In this document: positions 15,505 through 25,752 of the stretch, piece after piece
How positions within the stretch are numbered: the first letter of the stretch is position 1
Layout of the letters: every line of letters starts with the position of its first letter
Source: Planctomycetaceae bacterium
GTDB lineage: Bacteria > Planctomycetota > Phycisphaerae > UBA1845 > UTPLA1
Direction: 5' to 3'
Assembly (NCBI GenBank): GCA_011525745.1
Contig: WYBU01000104.1
Span: 1-51,002 of the forward strand
DNA length: 51,002 bases
Notes under the pieces: generated by a model
Told to the model about the DNA's origin: nothing
The model's database searches: none
What the model saw: the letters and a program-made list of their open reading frames with translations, nothing else
Position numbers and translations under genes: made by a program

Positions 15505-18369
15505 ATGAATGCGCTCACGCGACCGACACGCCCGATCGCATCTGCCGCAATCACGATCATCCTCGCCATCCGCCCCGGTTCCTGCGCCGCAGCACTGTCG
15601 CACGATCGCCCGCCGCCACCCACCCCACCGACCACCTGGCGCGCTGACGCCGTTCGGGACAAGCTGCACCCTCTGTTGCGCGCCCCTGAATGGCCCCGTT
15701 GGGCGCATGCGTCGCAGCCACGCTCCGCTGAAAAGCGAATCGACGCGGATGCCGTCGTTGCCGCCTGCGTTTCTTTCGACGACGCCGCTTCGCTTCTGGA
15801 ATCGCTTGCCCTGCTGCGGGCGCATGACGCCCGCATCGTCGCACGACTGCAAACCATCAACGCCTGGCTGGTCGAACTGCCGCAAGCTCGCGTCACCGGC
15901 CTCGCGGCAACCAGCGCTGTCCGCTGGATCGAGCCGCCGCTGCCCGCCTGGTCCGAGCACAACGACGCCAACCGCGCCGCCACCGGCGTTGCAACCGTAC
16001 AGGCCGCGCCGTACGGGCTGAGCGGCAATGGCGTGGTTGTCATGATCTACGACAGCGGCCGGCCATCCGGCTCGCACGCCGACTTCGAGGGCCGGCTCAC
16101 GTCGCAGGACATCCATCTGTCCGTCGCCGCCCACGCCACGCACGTCGCCGGCATCATCGGCGGCGCCGGCGTCCAAAGCGGCGGTCAGTTTCGCGGAATG
16201 GCGCCGGCCGTGCTCATGCATGCATACGGTTACGAACGCCCCGCCGTGGGAATCGCGCTTTATTCGAATCCCGGCGATCTCGAGGAAGACTACGCCGACG
16301 CCCTGTTGTTGCATTCGGCCGTGCTCGCAAACAACTCCGTCGGCACGCAGGTCTCCGGCGGCGGCCTGCCGTGCAGCCTGCTGGGCGACTACGGCGCAAC
16401 TTCGACCGTCATCGACTCGATCGCGTACGGGGCGCTCGGCGCGGACGTGCGCATGGTCTGGTCCGCCGGCAACGAACGCGGCAACGGGGCTTGTGGCAAT
16501 ACGTACGCCACGCTGGCGCCGCCGGCCTGCGCGAAAAACCCGATCGTCGTCGGCGCAGTCAACGCCGACGATCTTTCGATCAGTGCCATGAGCGGCTGGG
16601 GACCTTGTGACGACGGCCGCATCAAGCCCGACGTCGCGGCGCCGGGCTGTGAAATCGGCGGCGACAACGGTGTGACCTCGACGGCGGTCAACACGGGGTA
16701 CGCCGTTATGTGCGGCAGCTCGATGGCCGCGGCCACCGTCACGGGAATCGCGGCGCTGCTCCTCGAGGATCATCGCGCACAATTCCCGGCGCGGCCCGAT
16801 CCGGGCAACGCCGCGCTGAAGGCGCTGCTCGTCCACACGGCACAGGACTTGGCGGCGGCCGGGCCGGACTATCAGACCGGCTACGGAATGGTTCGCGCCG
16901 ATCGTGCCGTCGATCACTTGCGGACCGGCCAGTTCATCGAATCCGAAGTCGTCGCGGGTCAGTCGCGGCAGTTCTACCTCAGTGTCGCGCCGGACGCCGC
17001 GATGCTCCAAGTCACGCTCGCCTGGGACGATCCGCCGGCCGATCCGTCTGCCGCAACGGCGCTGGTCAACGATCTCGATCTGGTCGTCATCGGCCCCAGC
17101 GGCCAGGCGTTCCCCTGGACGCTGAATCCACAAAACCCCGCCGCAGCGGCCGTTCAGACGCAGTCGGATCACATCAACAATGTCGAACAGGTGGTTGTCG
17201 CCGATCCCGCCGCCGGCCTGTGGAGCGTCACGGTACATGCGTTCAACCTGTCAACCGCCTCGCAGCGATTCGCGCTGACGGCCGAGCCGGGCCTGATGGC
17301 TACGGCGATCCTCCTGCCAAATGGCCTACCGAGCGTGATCGCGCCGGGCGTCGGGACCGCCTTCGACGTCACGCTCGCCTGCGTCGGAGAAACGCCCGTT
17401 CCCGGATCGGCCAATCTGCGATATCGCTTCGGCGGCACGGGGCCGTTCGCGGCTGTTGCACTGATGTCCCTCGGCGGCGAGCGCTACCGGGCGCAACTAC
17501 CGCCGGCATCCTGCCAGGCCGCGGTCGAGTACTACGTCGAGGTCGAAGGCGCCGCCACGGGCGCGGTGCTCTTCCCGGCCGGCGGCGCAACCGCTCCGTT
17601 GCGCGCGGTGGTCGGCGTCGAGAGCGTTCTATTCGGCGACGATTTCGAGACCGACCGCGGCTGGACCGTCGGCGGACCGCAGGACACCGCGACCGGCGGA
17701 ATCTGGACGCGCGTCAATCCCAACGGCACCGCCGCCCAGCCCGAGGACGACCACACGCCGCCGCCGGGAACGATGTGCTTCGTGACGGGCCAGGGGCCGG
17801 TCGGCGGGACCGTCGGCCAGGCCGACGTCGACAACGGTCGTACGACGCTGACATCGCCCATCTTTGACTTGTCCGGCGCGGCGGATGCCGTGATCGGGTA
17901 TTGGCGCTGGTACTCGAACGCCGCCGGCGCCGCACCGAATGAGGACGTATTCCTGGTCGAAATCACCGCCGACGGCGGCCAGAACTGGACGCCCGTCGAG
18001 ATGGTCGGACCAACCGGCCCCGCCACGCTGGGCAACTGGTTTTACCACGAATTTCGCGTGGGCGACTTCGTTTCGCCGACTTCGGCCGTTCGCGTGCGCT
18101 TCGTCGCCGCCGACGATCTGAACGCCTCGATCGTCGAAGCCGCGGTCGATGATTTCTTCGTGCGCGTGGTCACCTGCGACGGTGACGCGACGCCGGGCGA
18201 TCTGAACGGCGACGGCGCCGTGGACGAAAGCGACGTGGCGATTTTCGTGGCCGTGCTGACCGGCACGGACACCGATCCGATTCATACAGCGCGGTCCGAT
18301 CTGGATGGCAACGGCGTCGCCGACGGTGACGATGTACCCCCGTTCGTCGCCATCCTTTGCGGGAATTGA
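15505..18369 (+). CDS. Secreted subtilisin-like serine peptidase (S8) with dockerin-like C-terminus
   Basis: The 954-residue protein has a signal peptide (about 1-29), a prodomain-like segment, then an S8 catalytic domain with D183 (MIYDSG), H213 (HATHVAGII) and S406 (CGSSMAAA), where GSSMA replaces the usual GTSMA. SAGNERG carries the oxyanion Asn. Beta domains follow (about 480-650 P-domain-like, about 715-890 jelly-roll-like). The end (about 890-954) has two calcium loops, DLNGDGAVDESDV and DLDGNGVADGDDV, like a type I dockerin; in Planctomycetes such tails are common on exported proteins without a known cellulosome. The SD is GAGGT, 8 nt upstream. It is expected to be an extracellular or surface protease. 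Confidence 0.9.
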   Translation: MNALTRPTRPIASAAITIILAIRPGSCAAALSHDRPPPPTPPTTWRADAVRDKLHPLLRAPEWPRWAHASQPRSAEKRIDADAVVAACVSFDDAASLLESLALLRAHDARIVARLQTINAWLVELPQARVTGLAATSAVRWIEPPLPAWSEHNDANRAATGVATVQAAPYGLSGNGVVVMIYDSGRPSGSHADFEGRLTSQDIHLSVAAHATHVAGIIGGAGVQSGGQFRGMAPAVLMHAYGYERPAVGIALYSNPGDLEEDYADALLLHSAVLANNSVGTQVSGGGLPCSLLGDYGATSTVIDSIAYGALGADVRMVWSAGNERGNGACGNTYATLAPPACAKNPIVVGAVNADDLSISAMSGWGPCDDGRIKPDVAAPGCEIGGDNGVTSTAVNTGYAVMCGSSMAAATVTGIAALLLEDHRAQFPARPDPGNAALKALLVHTAQDLAAAGPDYQTGYGMVRADRAVDHLRTGQFIESEVVAGQSRQFYLSVAPDAAMLQVTLAWDDPPADPSAATALVNDLDLVVIGPSGQAFPWTLNPQNPAAAAVQTQSDHINNVEQVVVADPAAGLWSVTVHAFNLSTASQRFALTAEPGLMATAILLPNGLPSVIAPGVGTAFDVTLACVGETPVPGSANLRYRFGGTGPFAAVALMSLGGERYRAQLPPASCQAAVEYYVEVEGAATGAVLFPAGGATAPLRAVVGVESVLFGDDFETDRGWTVGGPQDTATGGIWTRVNPNGTAAQPEDDHTPPPGTMCFVTGQGPVGGTVGQADVDNGRTTLTSPIFDLSGAADAVIGYWRWYSNAAGAAPNEDVFLVEITADGGQNWTPVEMVGPTGPATLGNWFYHEFRVGDFVSPTSAVRVRFVAADDLNASIVEAAVDDFFVRVVTCDGDATPGDLNGDGAVDESDVAIFVAVLTGTDTDPIHTARSDLDGNGVADGDDVPPFVAILCGN

Positions 18370-19034
18370 GAGTTTGTTGCAGAACCTGCCGCGCGAGCGG
18401 CGCGACGGCCCGTATCAGCATCAAAAAAAACCGTGTTGGGACGGGTTCCAGGCCGTCGCACAGCACGAATGCGCACGACTCGGCCGTGGTGGCACGTTCA
18501 CGCTTTCGCCGTCGGGGCCTGGCGATGCCGAGTAACGTATCCCGCGAGAGCTTGGCCGTGTTCTCTGCCGCGTCTCGCGAATGCGACAGGTGCAGCAAGT
18601 CCGTTGTGCACAAGCCCCCGTCACAACGACACACCGCCGTCTCCCGCGCAGACGAACCGGCCCCCACCATCGCGTCCCAACCTTCGCCTTGCCAAGGCAC
18701 TCCAATCAGCAATACAGCGCTGGATCAAAGTCAGAGCCGGCTCATACCCCCCCCCCCGCGCAAGCCGGGAGACCCGCCCGAAGGACCGACCTGCAAGCAT
18801 CCATCACCGTAGTGTTAAGAGCGACGCACAATTATTTCGACTCTCGACTTTCGCCGTTTCGCCGTTTCCCAACCGTTCGTCCGTTGACGAAACCACTGCG
18901 CGCCCTTCCAATAGGATCCCATTACTCGGACGCTTGGCCCACATGACTCGGAGTCGTCGCGTCGTCCGTGCGGCGTCGCCGGTACCCCTATTTCGCGGGA
19001 CGTCGACATCGCCCGCGGGAAAGAGCTGTCGCAC
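18370..19034. other. Intergenic region with partial REP arm and C11 tract
   Basis: No gene is supported in these 665 bp. A lone right arm of the REP-like element (CCGCGAGAGCTTGGCCGTG, 18542-18560) is present with a degraded left arm. A homopolymer of 11 C lies at 18747-18757. Near 18837-18875 there is a pyrimidine-rich imperfect repeat (CTCGACTTTCGCCGTTTCGC type). Confidence 0.6.
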
Positions 19035-21236
19035 ATGAGCCTCATCAGCGCGCGCAACAAGGCGGTCGTCGCCGCGACCTCGTGGAAGGAAAACGCCAAC
19101 AGCAACGGCGCCATCTCCCAGGAACGGGTGGACGCCTACTTCGGCTGCGACGTCTTCAGCCAGCGCGTCATGCGGCAACGTCTTCCCAAGGACGTCTACA
19201 AGAGATTGATTCAGACGCTGGAACACGGCGAACCGCTCGATCCCCAGGTCGCCGACGTCGTCGCCGCCGCCATGAAGGACTGGGCCATCGAGAACGGCGC
19301 GACCCACTACACGCACTGGTTCCAGCCGCTGACCGGCCTGACCGCCGAAAAGCACGATTCGCTGGTCGTGCCCGACGGCCAGGGCGGCATGTTGTACGCC
19401 CTGTCCGGCTCCGATCTGTGTCAGGGCGAGCCGGATGCATCCAGCTTTCCTTCGGGCGGGTTGCGGGCGACGTTCGAGGCCCGCGGCTACACCGCGTGGG
19501 ATGCCACCAGCCCCGCGTTCCTGATGCGCGGCGAAAGGAACGTCACGCTGGTCATTCCAACCGCGTTTGTCTCGTGGACCGGTGCGGCGCTCGATCAGAA
19601 AACGCCGCTGCTTCGTTCGATGGACGCGCTGTCGAAGCAGGCGCTGCGCGTGCTGAGAATCTTCGGCGCCGATCGCGGCGTCCATCGCGTCTATACGACG
19701 GTCGGCGCCGAGCAGGAGTATTTCCTCGTCGACCGCAACCTCTACTACGCGCGGCCCGACCTCGTGACCTGCGACCGCACGCTCTTCGGCGCACGACCGC
19801 CCAAGGGTCAGCAGCTCGAAGATCACTACTTCGGCTCGATCCCGCCGCGCGTCATGTCGTTCATGGCAGAGGTCGAAAAGGAGCTGTATCGCGTCGGCAT
19901 TCCGGTCAAAACGCGCCACAACGAAGTGGCCCCGGGCCAGTACGAAATCGCCCCGGTCTTCGAGGAAGCCAACGTCGCCTGCGACCATCAGATGGTCATC
20001 ATGGAAACGCTCAAGCGCGTCGCGCCGCGCTACGGCTTGCAGGCCATCCTGCACGAAAAACCCTTCGCCGGCCTCAACGGCTCGGGCAAGCACAACAACT
20101 GGTCGATGTGCACCAACACCGGCGTCAACCTGCTCGATCCGCAGGACGAGACGCATACCAACATGCAGTTCCTCGTTTTCCTCTGCGCGGTCATCCGCGC
20201 CGTGGACCTGCACGCCGATCTGCTGCGGGCCTCGATCGCCTCGGCCAACAACGATCATCGGCTGGGGGCCAACGAAGCGCCGCCCGCGATCATCAGCATC
20301 TTCCTCGGCGACATGCTCACCGACATCATCGAGCAACTCGAGACCGGCACGCCGAAACGAACCCTCAAGGGAGGCGCAATCGACCTGGGGGCGCGCTCGC
20401 TGCCGCAACTCCCGCGCCACTCCGGCGACCGCAACCGCACCTCGCCGTTTGCGTTCACCGGCAACAAGTTCGAGTTCCGCGCCGTCGGCGCGTCGGCCAC
20501 GTCGGCCTGGCCCAACACCGTCATGAACACCATCGTGGCCGAGTCGCTCGATGATGTGGCCACGGAATTGGAGCGGGCCGCCGGCTCGAAGCCGTCCGAA
20601 GCAAAGCTGATGGCCGCCGTTCGCACCATGCTGCGAAAAGTCATCAAGCAGCACAAGCGCGTCGTCTTTAATGGCGACGGCTATTCGCCCGAATGGCACC
20701 GCGAGGCCGAAAAGCGCGGCCTGCCGCATTTACGCGACTCGGTCGAGTCCCTGCCGGTGCTCAAGAACCGCAAGTCGATCGAGCTGTTCACGCGCTACAA
20801 GGTGCTGACGAAGCAGGAAGTCGAAAGCCGCTTCCACATCTCCATCGAAAAGTACTGCAAGCAGATCCTCATCGAATCCGAGGCGATGGTGCTCCTCGGC
20901 CGCCAGCTCATCCTGCCGGCCGTGCATGAGCACCAGCAGCGCCTGGCGGCGGCGGTGGCCGCGACGCAGAGCGCCAACGTCGACTGCGCCCCGCAGCGCG
21001 CTGCGCTGCGGCAGTTCGTCGATCTCGTGAACCGCTTCGCGTCGACGCTCGATGATCTGGCCGATGCGGACGACAGCCAGCCCGAAGGCGACACCGTCGA
21101 ACATGCGCGCTACCTGCGCGGGCAGGTTATCCCGCGAATGGAGCGGTTACGCGCCCTGGGCGACGAACTGGAACTGCGCGTCGCCGCCGGCCTGTGGCCG
21201 CTGCCGTCCTATCGCGAGATGCTGTTTATTAAGTAA
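19035..21236 (+). CDS. glnN: Glutamine synthetase type III
   Basis: It makes glutamine from glutamate, ammonia and ATP. Length (733 aa) and motifs fit GSIII, not the 470-residue GSI: an N-terminal GSIII region ([17 protein letters not shown]), [18 protein letters not shown], the glutamate/metal motif [28 protein letters not shown], the ATP-site [16 protein letters not shown], and the GSIII C-terminal helical extension ([21 protein letters not shown]). The ATG at 19035 begins the expected [11 protein letters not shown]; no strong SD is seen. The gene stands alone; a REP-like element begins 40 nt after it. The 641-residue antisense ORF over it is a shadow. Confidence 0.95.
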   Translation: MSLISARNKAVVAATSWKENANSNGAISQERVDAYFGCDVFSQRVMRQRLPKDVYKRLIQTLEHGEPLDPQVADVVAAAMKDWAIENGATHYTHWFQPLTGLTAEKHDSLVVPDGQGGMLYALSGSDLCQGEPDASSFPSGGLRATFEARGYTAWDATSPAFLMRGERNVTLVIPTAFVSWTGAALDQKTPLLRSMDALSKQALRVLRIFGADRGVHRVYTTVGAEQEYFLVDRNLYYARPDLVTCDRTLFGARPPKGQQLEDHYFGSIPPRVMSFMAEVEKELYRVGIPVKTRHNEVAPGQYEIAPVFEEANVACDHQMVIMETLKRVAPRYGLQAILHEKPFAGLNGSGKHNNWSMCTNTGVNLLDPQDETHTNMQFLVFLCAVIRAVDLHADLLRASIASANNDHRLGANEAPPAIISIFLGDMLTDIIEQLETGTPKRTLKGGAIDLGARSLPQLPRHSGDRNRTSPFAFTGNKFEFRAVGASATSAWPNTVMNTIVAESLDDVATELERAAGSKPSEAKLMAAVRTMLRKVIKQHKRVVFNGDGYSPEWHREAEKRGLPHLRDSVESLPVLKNRKSIELFTRYKVLTKQEVESRFHISIEKYCKQILIESEAMVLLGRQLILPAVHEHQQRLAAAVAATQSANVDCAPQRAALRQFVDLVNRFASTLDDLADADDSQPEGDTVEHARYLRGQVIPRMERLRALGDELELRVAAGLWPLPSYREMLFIK

Positions 21237-21276
21237 CGAATGGCTCGAATCAGCCGCGAAATCCCTCAACGGGCGG

Positions 21277-21345
21277 CACGGTCAAGCCCTCGCGCGAGGT
21301 TGACCAGCGTTCTTGATCAGCCGTATTCGCGAGGGCTTGGCCGTG
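21277..21345 (+). repeat. REP-like inverted repeat, copy 3
   Basis: CACGGTCAAGCCCTCGCGCG (21277-21296) is inverted against TTCGCGAGGGCTTGGCCGTG (21326-21345). Both arms carry the same compensated change (CACGG/CCGTG) relative to the other copies, so pairing is kept. Confidence 0.85.
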
Positions 21346-21381
21346 CTGAATCCTGCGCCGTGCCGCGGCTTCCCGGAATTG

Positions 21382-21438
21382 GATATCAAATCTGAAATCT
21401 GAGATCTGAAATCTCAAATCACAGATCCGAGATCTCAG
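21382..21438. repeat. Short degenerate tandem repeat (AAATCTG-type)
   Basis: About six imperfect units of roughly 9 nt, of the kind AAATCTGAAATCTGAGATCT, in a noncoding stretch. Its local base composition is unlike the rest of the window. Similar short-period noncoding repeats occur at 35183-35226 and 43319-43370. Confidence 0.7.
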
Positions 21439-21567
21439 CTCCCTTGCACCGCATTCGTCACTCGCAACATCGCACCGAACGACCACAGCGCCCTGCGCCT
21501 CGACTTCGACGCCGGTTTCATCGAACCAGCGCCGCTCGCAAGGCGTAAAAAAAATTGCGGAATTCCG

Positions 21568-21615
21568 TTGACACTCTCCGACAACTGTAGTAGGATGCCC
21601 CAACGACACGTGTAG
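21568..21615 (+). promoter_or_regulatory. blaI promoter with two BlaI/MecI-like operator dyads
   Basis: TTGACA (21568-21573), 17-bp spacer and TAGGAT (21591-21596) form the promoter. Two copies of GACA-nn-TGTAG lie at 21580-21590 (inside the spacer) and 21605-21615 (over the start region), centres 25 bp apart. They match the TACAnnTGTA core bound by BlaI/MecI repressors except for the first base. Their position predicts repression by the downstream blaI product. Confidence 0.75.
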
Positions 21616-21862
21616 TTGCGCGACGCCGGACCGATCTCCGCACAATCGGATCATCATGGCCTCAGAGGGCCTGTCGCGCTACTCAACCGAACCGCGACCC
21701 TGAACGCGACCAAGGCGGATGCGTCAGGGAAGCGGCGTGTTGGCGCCGAAACAACCCATTACCGATGCGTGCGCCGCAGCCCGACGGGCGTGTGCGTGCC
21801 GTTCCCGTGTTTTCTTTACGCGCTCGGGACACGCGCTCCATTGGGCCGAACGAGAAAAATAG

Positions 21863-22267
21863 ATGGCCGTCGAACGACAATTCGAATTGGGGGATGCCGA
21901 ACTGGAGGTCCTCAAGGCCCTCTGGGACGCCGGGCCGGCCACCGTGCGGCAGGTGCTGGCGTGGTTGCATCACCGCGGCCGCCGCGTGGCATACACCACC
22001 GTGCTGACCGTGCTGACCCGGCTGGAGCAAAAGGGCTTCGTCACCAGCGACAAGTCGGGGCTGGCCTACGTGTATCGTGCCGCCGTGACGCGCGAGCGCG
22101 TGACGCGAAAGCGGGTCAAAGCCCTCATGCAGCAGTTGTTCGACGGCGCGGCCGCCCCGCTGGTCCTCCAGTTGATTCAGAACGAGCGATTCACAAAAGG
22201 AGAAATCCAGGAGCTGGCGAAACTGATCGAAGACCTCGACGCCGCCCGGCGGGGACGTCGGACCTGA
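21863..22267 (+). CDS. blaI: BlaI/MecI/CopY-family winged-helix repressor
   Basis: The 134-residue protein has the family pattern: ELGDAELEVLKALWDAGPAT, then the recognition helix region VAYTTVLTVLTRLEQKGFV and wing (SGLAYVYRAAVTRE), then a C-terminal dimerisation helix (about 90-130). BlaI-type dimers sit on TACAnnTGTA operators and are removed when a BlaR1-type membrane protease signals. Here the cognate sensor gene follows after 13 nt and two operator-like dyads lie upstream, so autoregulation is likely. The inducer need not be a beta-lactam; such pairs are abundant in Planctomycetes. No strong SD precedes the ATG. Confidence 0.93.
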   Translation: MAVERQFELGDAELEVLKALWDAGPATVRQVLAWLHHRGRRVAYTTVLTVLTRLEQKGFVTSDKSGLAYVYRAAVTRERVTRKRVKALMQQLFDGAAAPLVLQLIQNERFTKGEIQELAKLIEDLDAARRGRRT

Positions 22268-22280
22268 AGGAGGCGCGGCC

Positions 22281-25200
22281 GTGGATACGTGGGCATCCTC
22301 GATGGGCGGCATTCTGTGGCATAATGCCTGGGCCGTTATTCCGCTGATCCTGATCGTCGCACTGCTCGGCCGCTGGCTGCCCTGCCGGCCGGCGACGCGC
22401 CACGCCCTGTGGCTGACGGCATTGCTTGGTTTCGTATTGCCGACGTTCCTGCCGAATTCGCCTCTGCCGTGGCCCGAATTAAACGCAACGACGATGGGCG
22501 ACAGGGATTTTTTGTCGGGCGCTGCAAGCTCAACAGCGAATAACATCAATGATATCGACGCGGTCGGGCGAGCCAACGACGGCGAAAGACGGCGGCTTGC
22601 GAAAGGCGACGACGCCGATTTCGTTATTCCCCAGCCTGACGACGCAAAAGAAACTGATGACGCGTGCAATCCAAAAACGGTAACCGCATCGACAGGCACG
22701 TACGCAAACGCACCGGTCGATGCGGCTCAGGCGGCCACCACTCATTTGCCGCCCGCGTCCAAAGGAGCGCACGCGACCGCAAAGGCTCCCACTCCACCCT
22801 GGGCAGTGGTCCGCGCCGAGTCGACCTTGCCGATATGGCTCGCACCGGCAAGCGGCTCGGCCGGGCCGCTGCTACCTTTGGACGACCGGTCGGTTCGGCC
22901 ATGGCGCCGCGTCAAAGAGAACGTAGAAAAGAGACAATCCGAAAGCGGCCCACGGCGGCAGGACGATGCCCGCCATGCTGACACCGGCATCATACATTTC
23001 TGGCGCGGCCTTTGCAACAGTTTCCACCGGGGCATACGTGAAATCCCGACGTATCAGAGGACCATCACGAATTGGTTCGACCGCATCAATCTGACGAATC
23101 ACCCGACGAATACGCCATCGGATGATGCATTCGCACAATATCCCGTCACCGAACCTGTCGCACCCGTTACGACGTTGCGCGACAACGCACTGACCGGTGA
23201 ACCCATCGAATCCGCTGCTGCCGGACCACGGCTCGTCCCGGATTTGCCGCCGGGCCGCGACACGATCCATACGACGCCCAATGAAGCCGCTAATGCGCCG
23301 GCCGTTGGCGATGGCCAACTGCGCCTGACGGCGTGGCTCAACGGATTGGCCGCGGTACGCGACGCCGCGATGAATCTGCCGCCGCTGCCATGGCCGGTCT
23401 GGTTGGCGGGCGTTGTCCTCATCTTGTGCAAAGGAACACTTGACGGACTGCGATTCCGCCGCCGGCTTCGCCGTTCCCGCGACGTCACGCCGGCCGTGCT
23501 GCGACTCGTCGAACAGGCCGCCGCGCGGCTCGGTCTGCGCAGCGTGCCCGAAACGCGCGTCGTCGAAGACCGCATGTCGCCCATGATCCTGTGCGGTATG
23601 CGCCCGCGCCTGATCCTCCCACGTCCGTTATGGAACGATCTCGACGACGCCGGCCGCCGCGCCATTGTCTATCACGAACTGGCCCATCTTCGCCGCCGCG
23701 ATCACTGGATTCTCTGGGTGGAGCGCGTGATCGCCTGCATCTATTGGTGGCATCCGCTGCTGTGGTGGGTGCGCCGAAGACTGCACGAAGAGGCCGAGTT
23801 CTGCTGCGATGCCTGGGTGACCGCGCTGCTGCCGCGCGGCCGCCGCTCCTACGCCGAAGCGCTGCTGCGGACCAAGCAGTACCTCAGCGAATCCCCCGTT
23901 GCCGTTCCCGCGACCGGGATCGGCATGACCACCGTGCGAGCCAGACGCCTTGCCAGGAGACTGACCATGGTAATGACCGAAAACGTTCGGCCCGGCCTCG
24001 GCGCCGCCGGTACGCTGGCCGCGCTGACTGTCGCGATGATCGGATGGCTGGCCATGCCCGCGCGGGCATGTCCGCCGAAGGAAGACTCAACGCCGAATTC
24101 CACCGAACTGGTCCCGGCGCCGCATGAGGCGCCCGCACCGCTTCTTGCTCCCGTCGCGCCGGCCGCACCGACTGCGCCCACGACCATCGCTCCCGCGGCG
24201 CCGCTTTCGGTGCGCTACTTGTCACGCCCGGCGCCTGCCGTGGCGCCCACGATGTCGGGGCAGGCCACGACGACGTACCAGGAACACATGGCGAGCCGCC
24301 ATGTACGCAGCGCCGGGCAGCCGTCCGACCCGTATCTCGCTGCGCCGGACGACGTAGCCGCCCGACTGGCGCGCGTTGAGGACGAACTGGCCCGCGTCAC
24401 GCGCATGCTCGAAGAACTGATGAACCAACGCGGCGGCGTCGGGCCGACCCAGCGCACCGCGCCGGCGCCCACGCGCAGGGGCGATGGTTTCGGCGGCCTG
24501 TTCGGCGGGACGAACGTCTTGCCCGCACCGTCACAACCTGGCGCTATCGACCTGACGGTACCGCGCGGCTCAGGCGGCGGCAGCGGTGTGCGATCGTACA
24601 AGATGCCCAGAAGCAAGCTCGAAGCGCTGGCGAAGCTGATGACACGATCCGATGTGCCGGTGCGCGTCAGCGTGCAGGGCGACACGATCCAGGTACACGG
24701 ATCAGAGGCCGCGCAACGCGTCTTCCAGCGATTCGTCGAAATCATCGACCGCGCCGATCACACACGGACGTTCAAGCTGCCGGCCGGCAAGCGCGAGGCG
24801 CTGCTCGAGTTGATGAGCCGTAACGACGTGCAGATTCTCGTCGCGCCGCTGCCTGATGGCATCCAGGTTCACGGCACGCGCGAAGAACTGGACGCCGTCG
24901 GTCGGTTCATCGACCTGGTGAACGGTCAGCTACGCGCGGAGGCGATACCACAGCCGATTCCGCAAGGCGCCTCGCCCAAGATCGCCGCCGCCGCGGAACT
25001 GATGAAACTGGGCGAAGCAGGGTTGGCTCATGATCTGATTGTCGCGGCGGAGATGCGGAAAAACGCGCCCGAGGCCGCCGTGGATTCGCACCGGCTGGCG
25101 GAGTTGCCCGCGCAGGCCAAGGATCATCCTCGTCACGCACAGGCGGTTCACGACGACGTGCGGTTCTATAGCGCGCTTTCCGCGGAATATGAACATCAGG

Positions 25201-25691
25201 TCGCGAAGTTCAAGGAACAACTCAAGGCCGCGCGCCGCGAATGTGAACAGCGCGAACGCGCGCGCAACGACATGGAGCGCCGCTCGGAAGCCATGGAGCA
25301 GGAGGTCGAGCGCGTCGAAGAGCGGGCCGAACGGCTCGACGAACGGGTCGAAGAGCTTGAGGAACAGATCGACGAGTTGCACGAGGAAGGCGCGCCGAAC
25401 GAACGCACCAAAGCCCGCATGGAGGATCTTCGCGCCCGCGCCGCCGAAACCCGCGCCCAGGCCGCCGCCATGCGCGAGGAGGCCGATCGCATCCGCGCCG
25501 CGGCGCGTGACGTGCGTGCTCAGGTCGAATCGTTTGCACGCGAACGTGAGGCGCTCGAGGCCCGGTTGCCGGATCTGGAACTACAGGTTGAAACCGCCCA
25601 CCAGACCTTGGAGCGCCTGCGCGATGTGCTGAAGGACGCGCAGAAGCGGCTGGACGAACTGAAAAAGCAGCCGGTCGAAACAGCACGATAG
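22281..25691 (+). CDS. BlaR1-like M56 membrane metallopeptidase with long coiled-coil C-terminus
   Basis: The 1136-residue protein starts with GTG behind GAAGGAGG (7 nt spacing). Two N-terminal membrane segments (about 10-60) are followed by a long low-complexity insert (70-350), a third segment (about 368-390) and the M56 core with HELAH at 465-469 and EEAEFCCDAWV. A fourth segment follows near 580. There is no penicillin-binding sensor domain. Instead there is a Pro/Ala linker, two tandem modules of about 50 residues (YKMPRSKLEALAKLM... and FKLPAGKREALLELM..., about 770-885), and a charged coiled coil (about 950-1130). It likely senses an envelope signal and relieves BlaI repression by proteolysis; the signal is unknown. 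Confidence 0.88.
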   Translation: MDTWASSMGGILWHNAWAVIPLILIVALLGRWLPCRPATRHALWLTALLGFVLPTFLPNSPLPWPELNATTMGDRDFLSGAASSTANNINDIDAVGRANDGERRRLAKGDDADFVIPQPDDAKETDDACNPKTVTASTGTYANAPVDAAQAATTHLPPASKGAHATAKAPTPPWAVVRAESTLPIWLAPASGSAGPLLPLDDRSVRPWRRVKENVEKRQSESGPRRQDDARHADTGIIHFWRGLCNSFHRGIREIPTYQRTITNWFDRINLTNHPTNTPSDDAFAQYPVTEPVAPVTTLRDNALTGEPIESAAAGPRLVPDLPPGRDTIHTTPNEAANAPAVGDGQLRLTAWLNGLAAVRDAAMNLPPLPWPVWLAGVVLILCKGTLDGLRFRRRLRRSRDVTPAVLRLVEQAAARLGLRSVPETRVVEDRMSPMILCGMRPRLILPRPLWNDLDDAGRRAIVYHELAHLRRRDHWILWVERVIACIYWWHPLLWWVRRRLHEEAEFCCDAWVTALLPRGRRSYAEALLRTKQYLSESPVAVPATGIGMTTVRARRLARRLTMVMTENVRPGLGAAGTLAALTVAMIGWLAMPARACPPKEDSTPNSTELVPAPHEAPAPLLAPVAPAAPTAPTTIAPAAPLSVRYLSRPAPAVAPTMSGQATTTYQEHMASRHVRSAGQPSDPYLAAPDDVAARLARVEDELARVTRMLEELMNQRGGVGPTQRTAPAPTRRGDGFGGLFGGTNVLPAPSQPGAIDLTVPRGSGGGSGVRSYKMPRSKLEALAKLMTRSDVPVRVSVQGDTIQVHGSEAAQRVFQRFVEIIDRADHTRTFKLPAGKREALLELMSRNDVQILVAPLPDGIQVHGTREELDAVGRFIDLVNGQLRAEAIPQPIPQGASPKIAAAAELMKLGEAGLAHDLIVAAEMRKNAPEAAVDSHRLAELPAQAKDHPRHAQAVHDDVRFYSALSAEYEHQVAKFKEQLKAARRECEQRERARNDMERRSEAMEQEVERVEERAERLDERVEELEEQIDELHEEGAPNERTKARMEDLRARAAETRAQAAAMREEADRIRAAARDVRAQVESFAREREALEARLPDLELQVETAHQTLERLRDVLKDAQKRLDELKKQPVETAR

Positions 25692-25752
25692 CAGGCGAGC
25701 GACGTCCACGTGGATTCGCGCGGAAACACTTGCGTGATTTCATTAGGGACGG

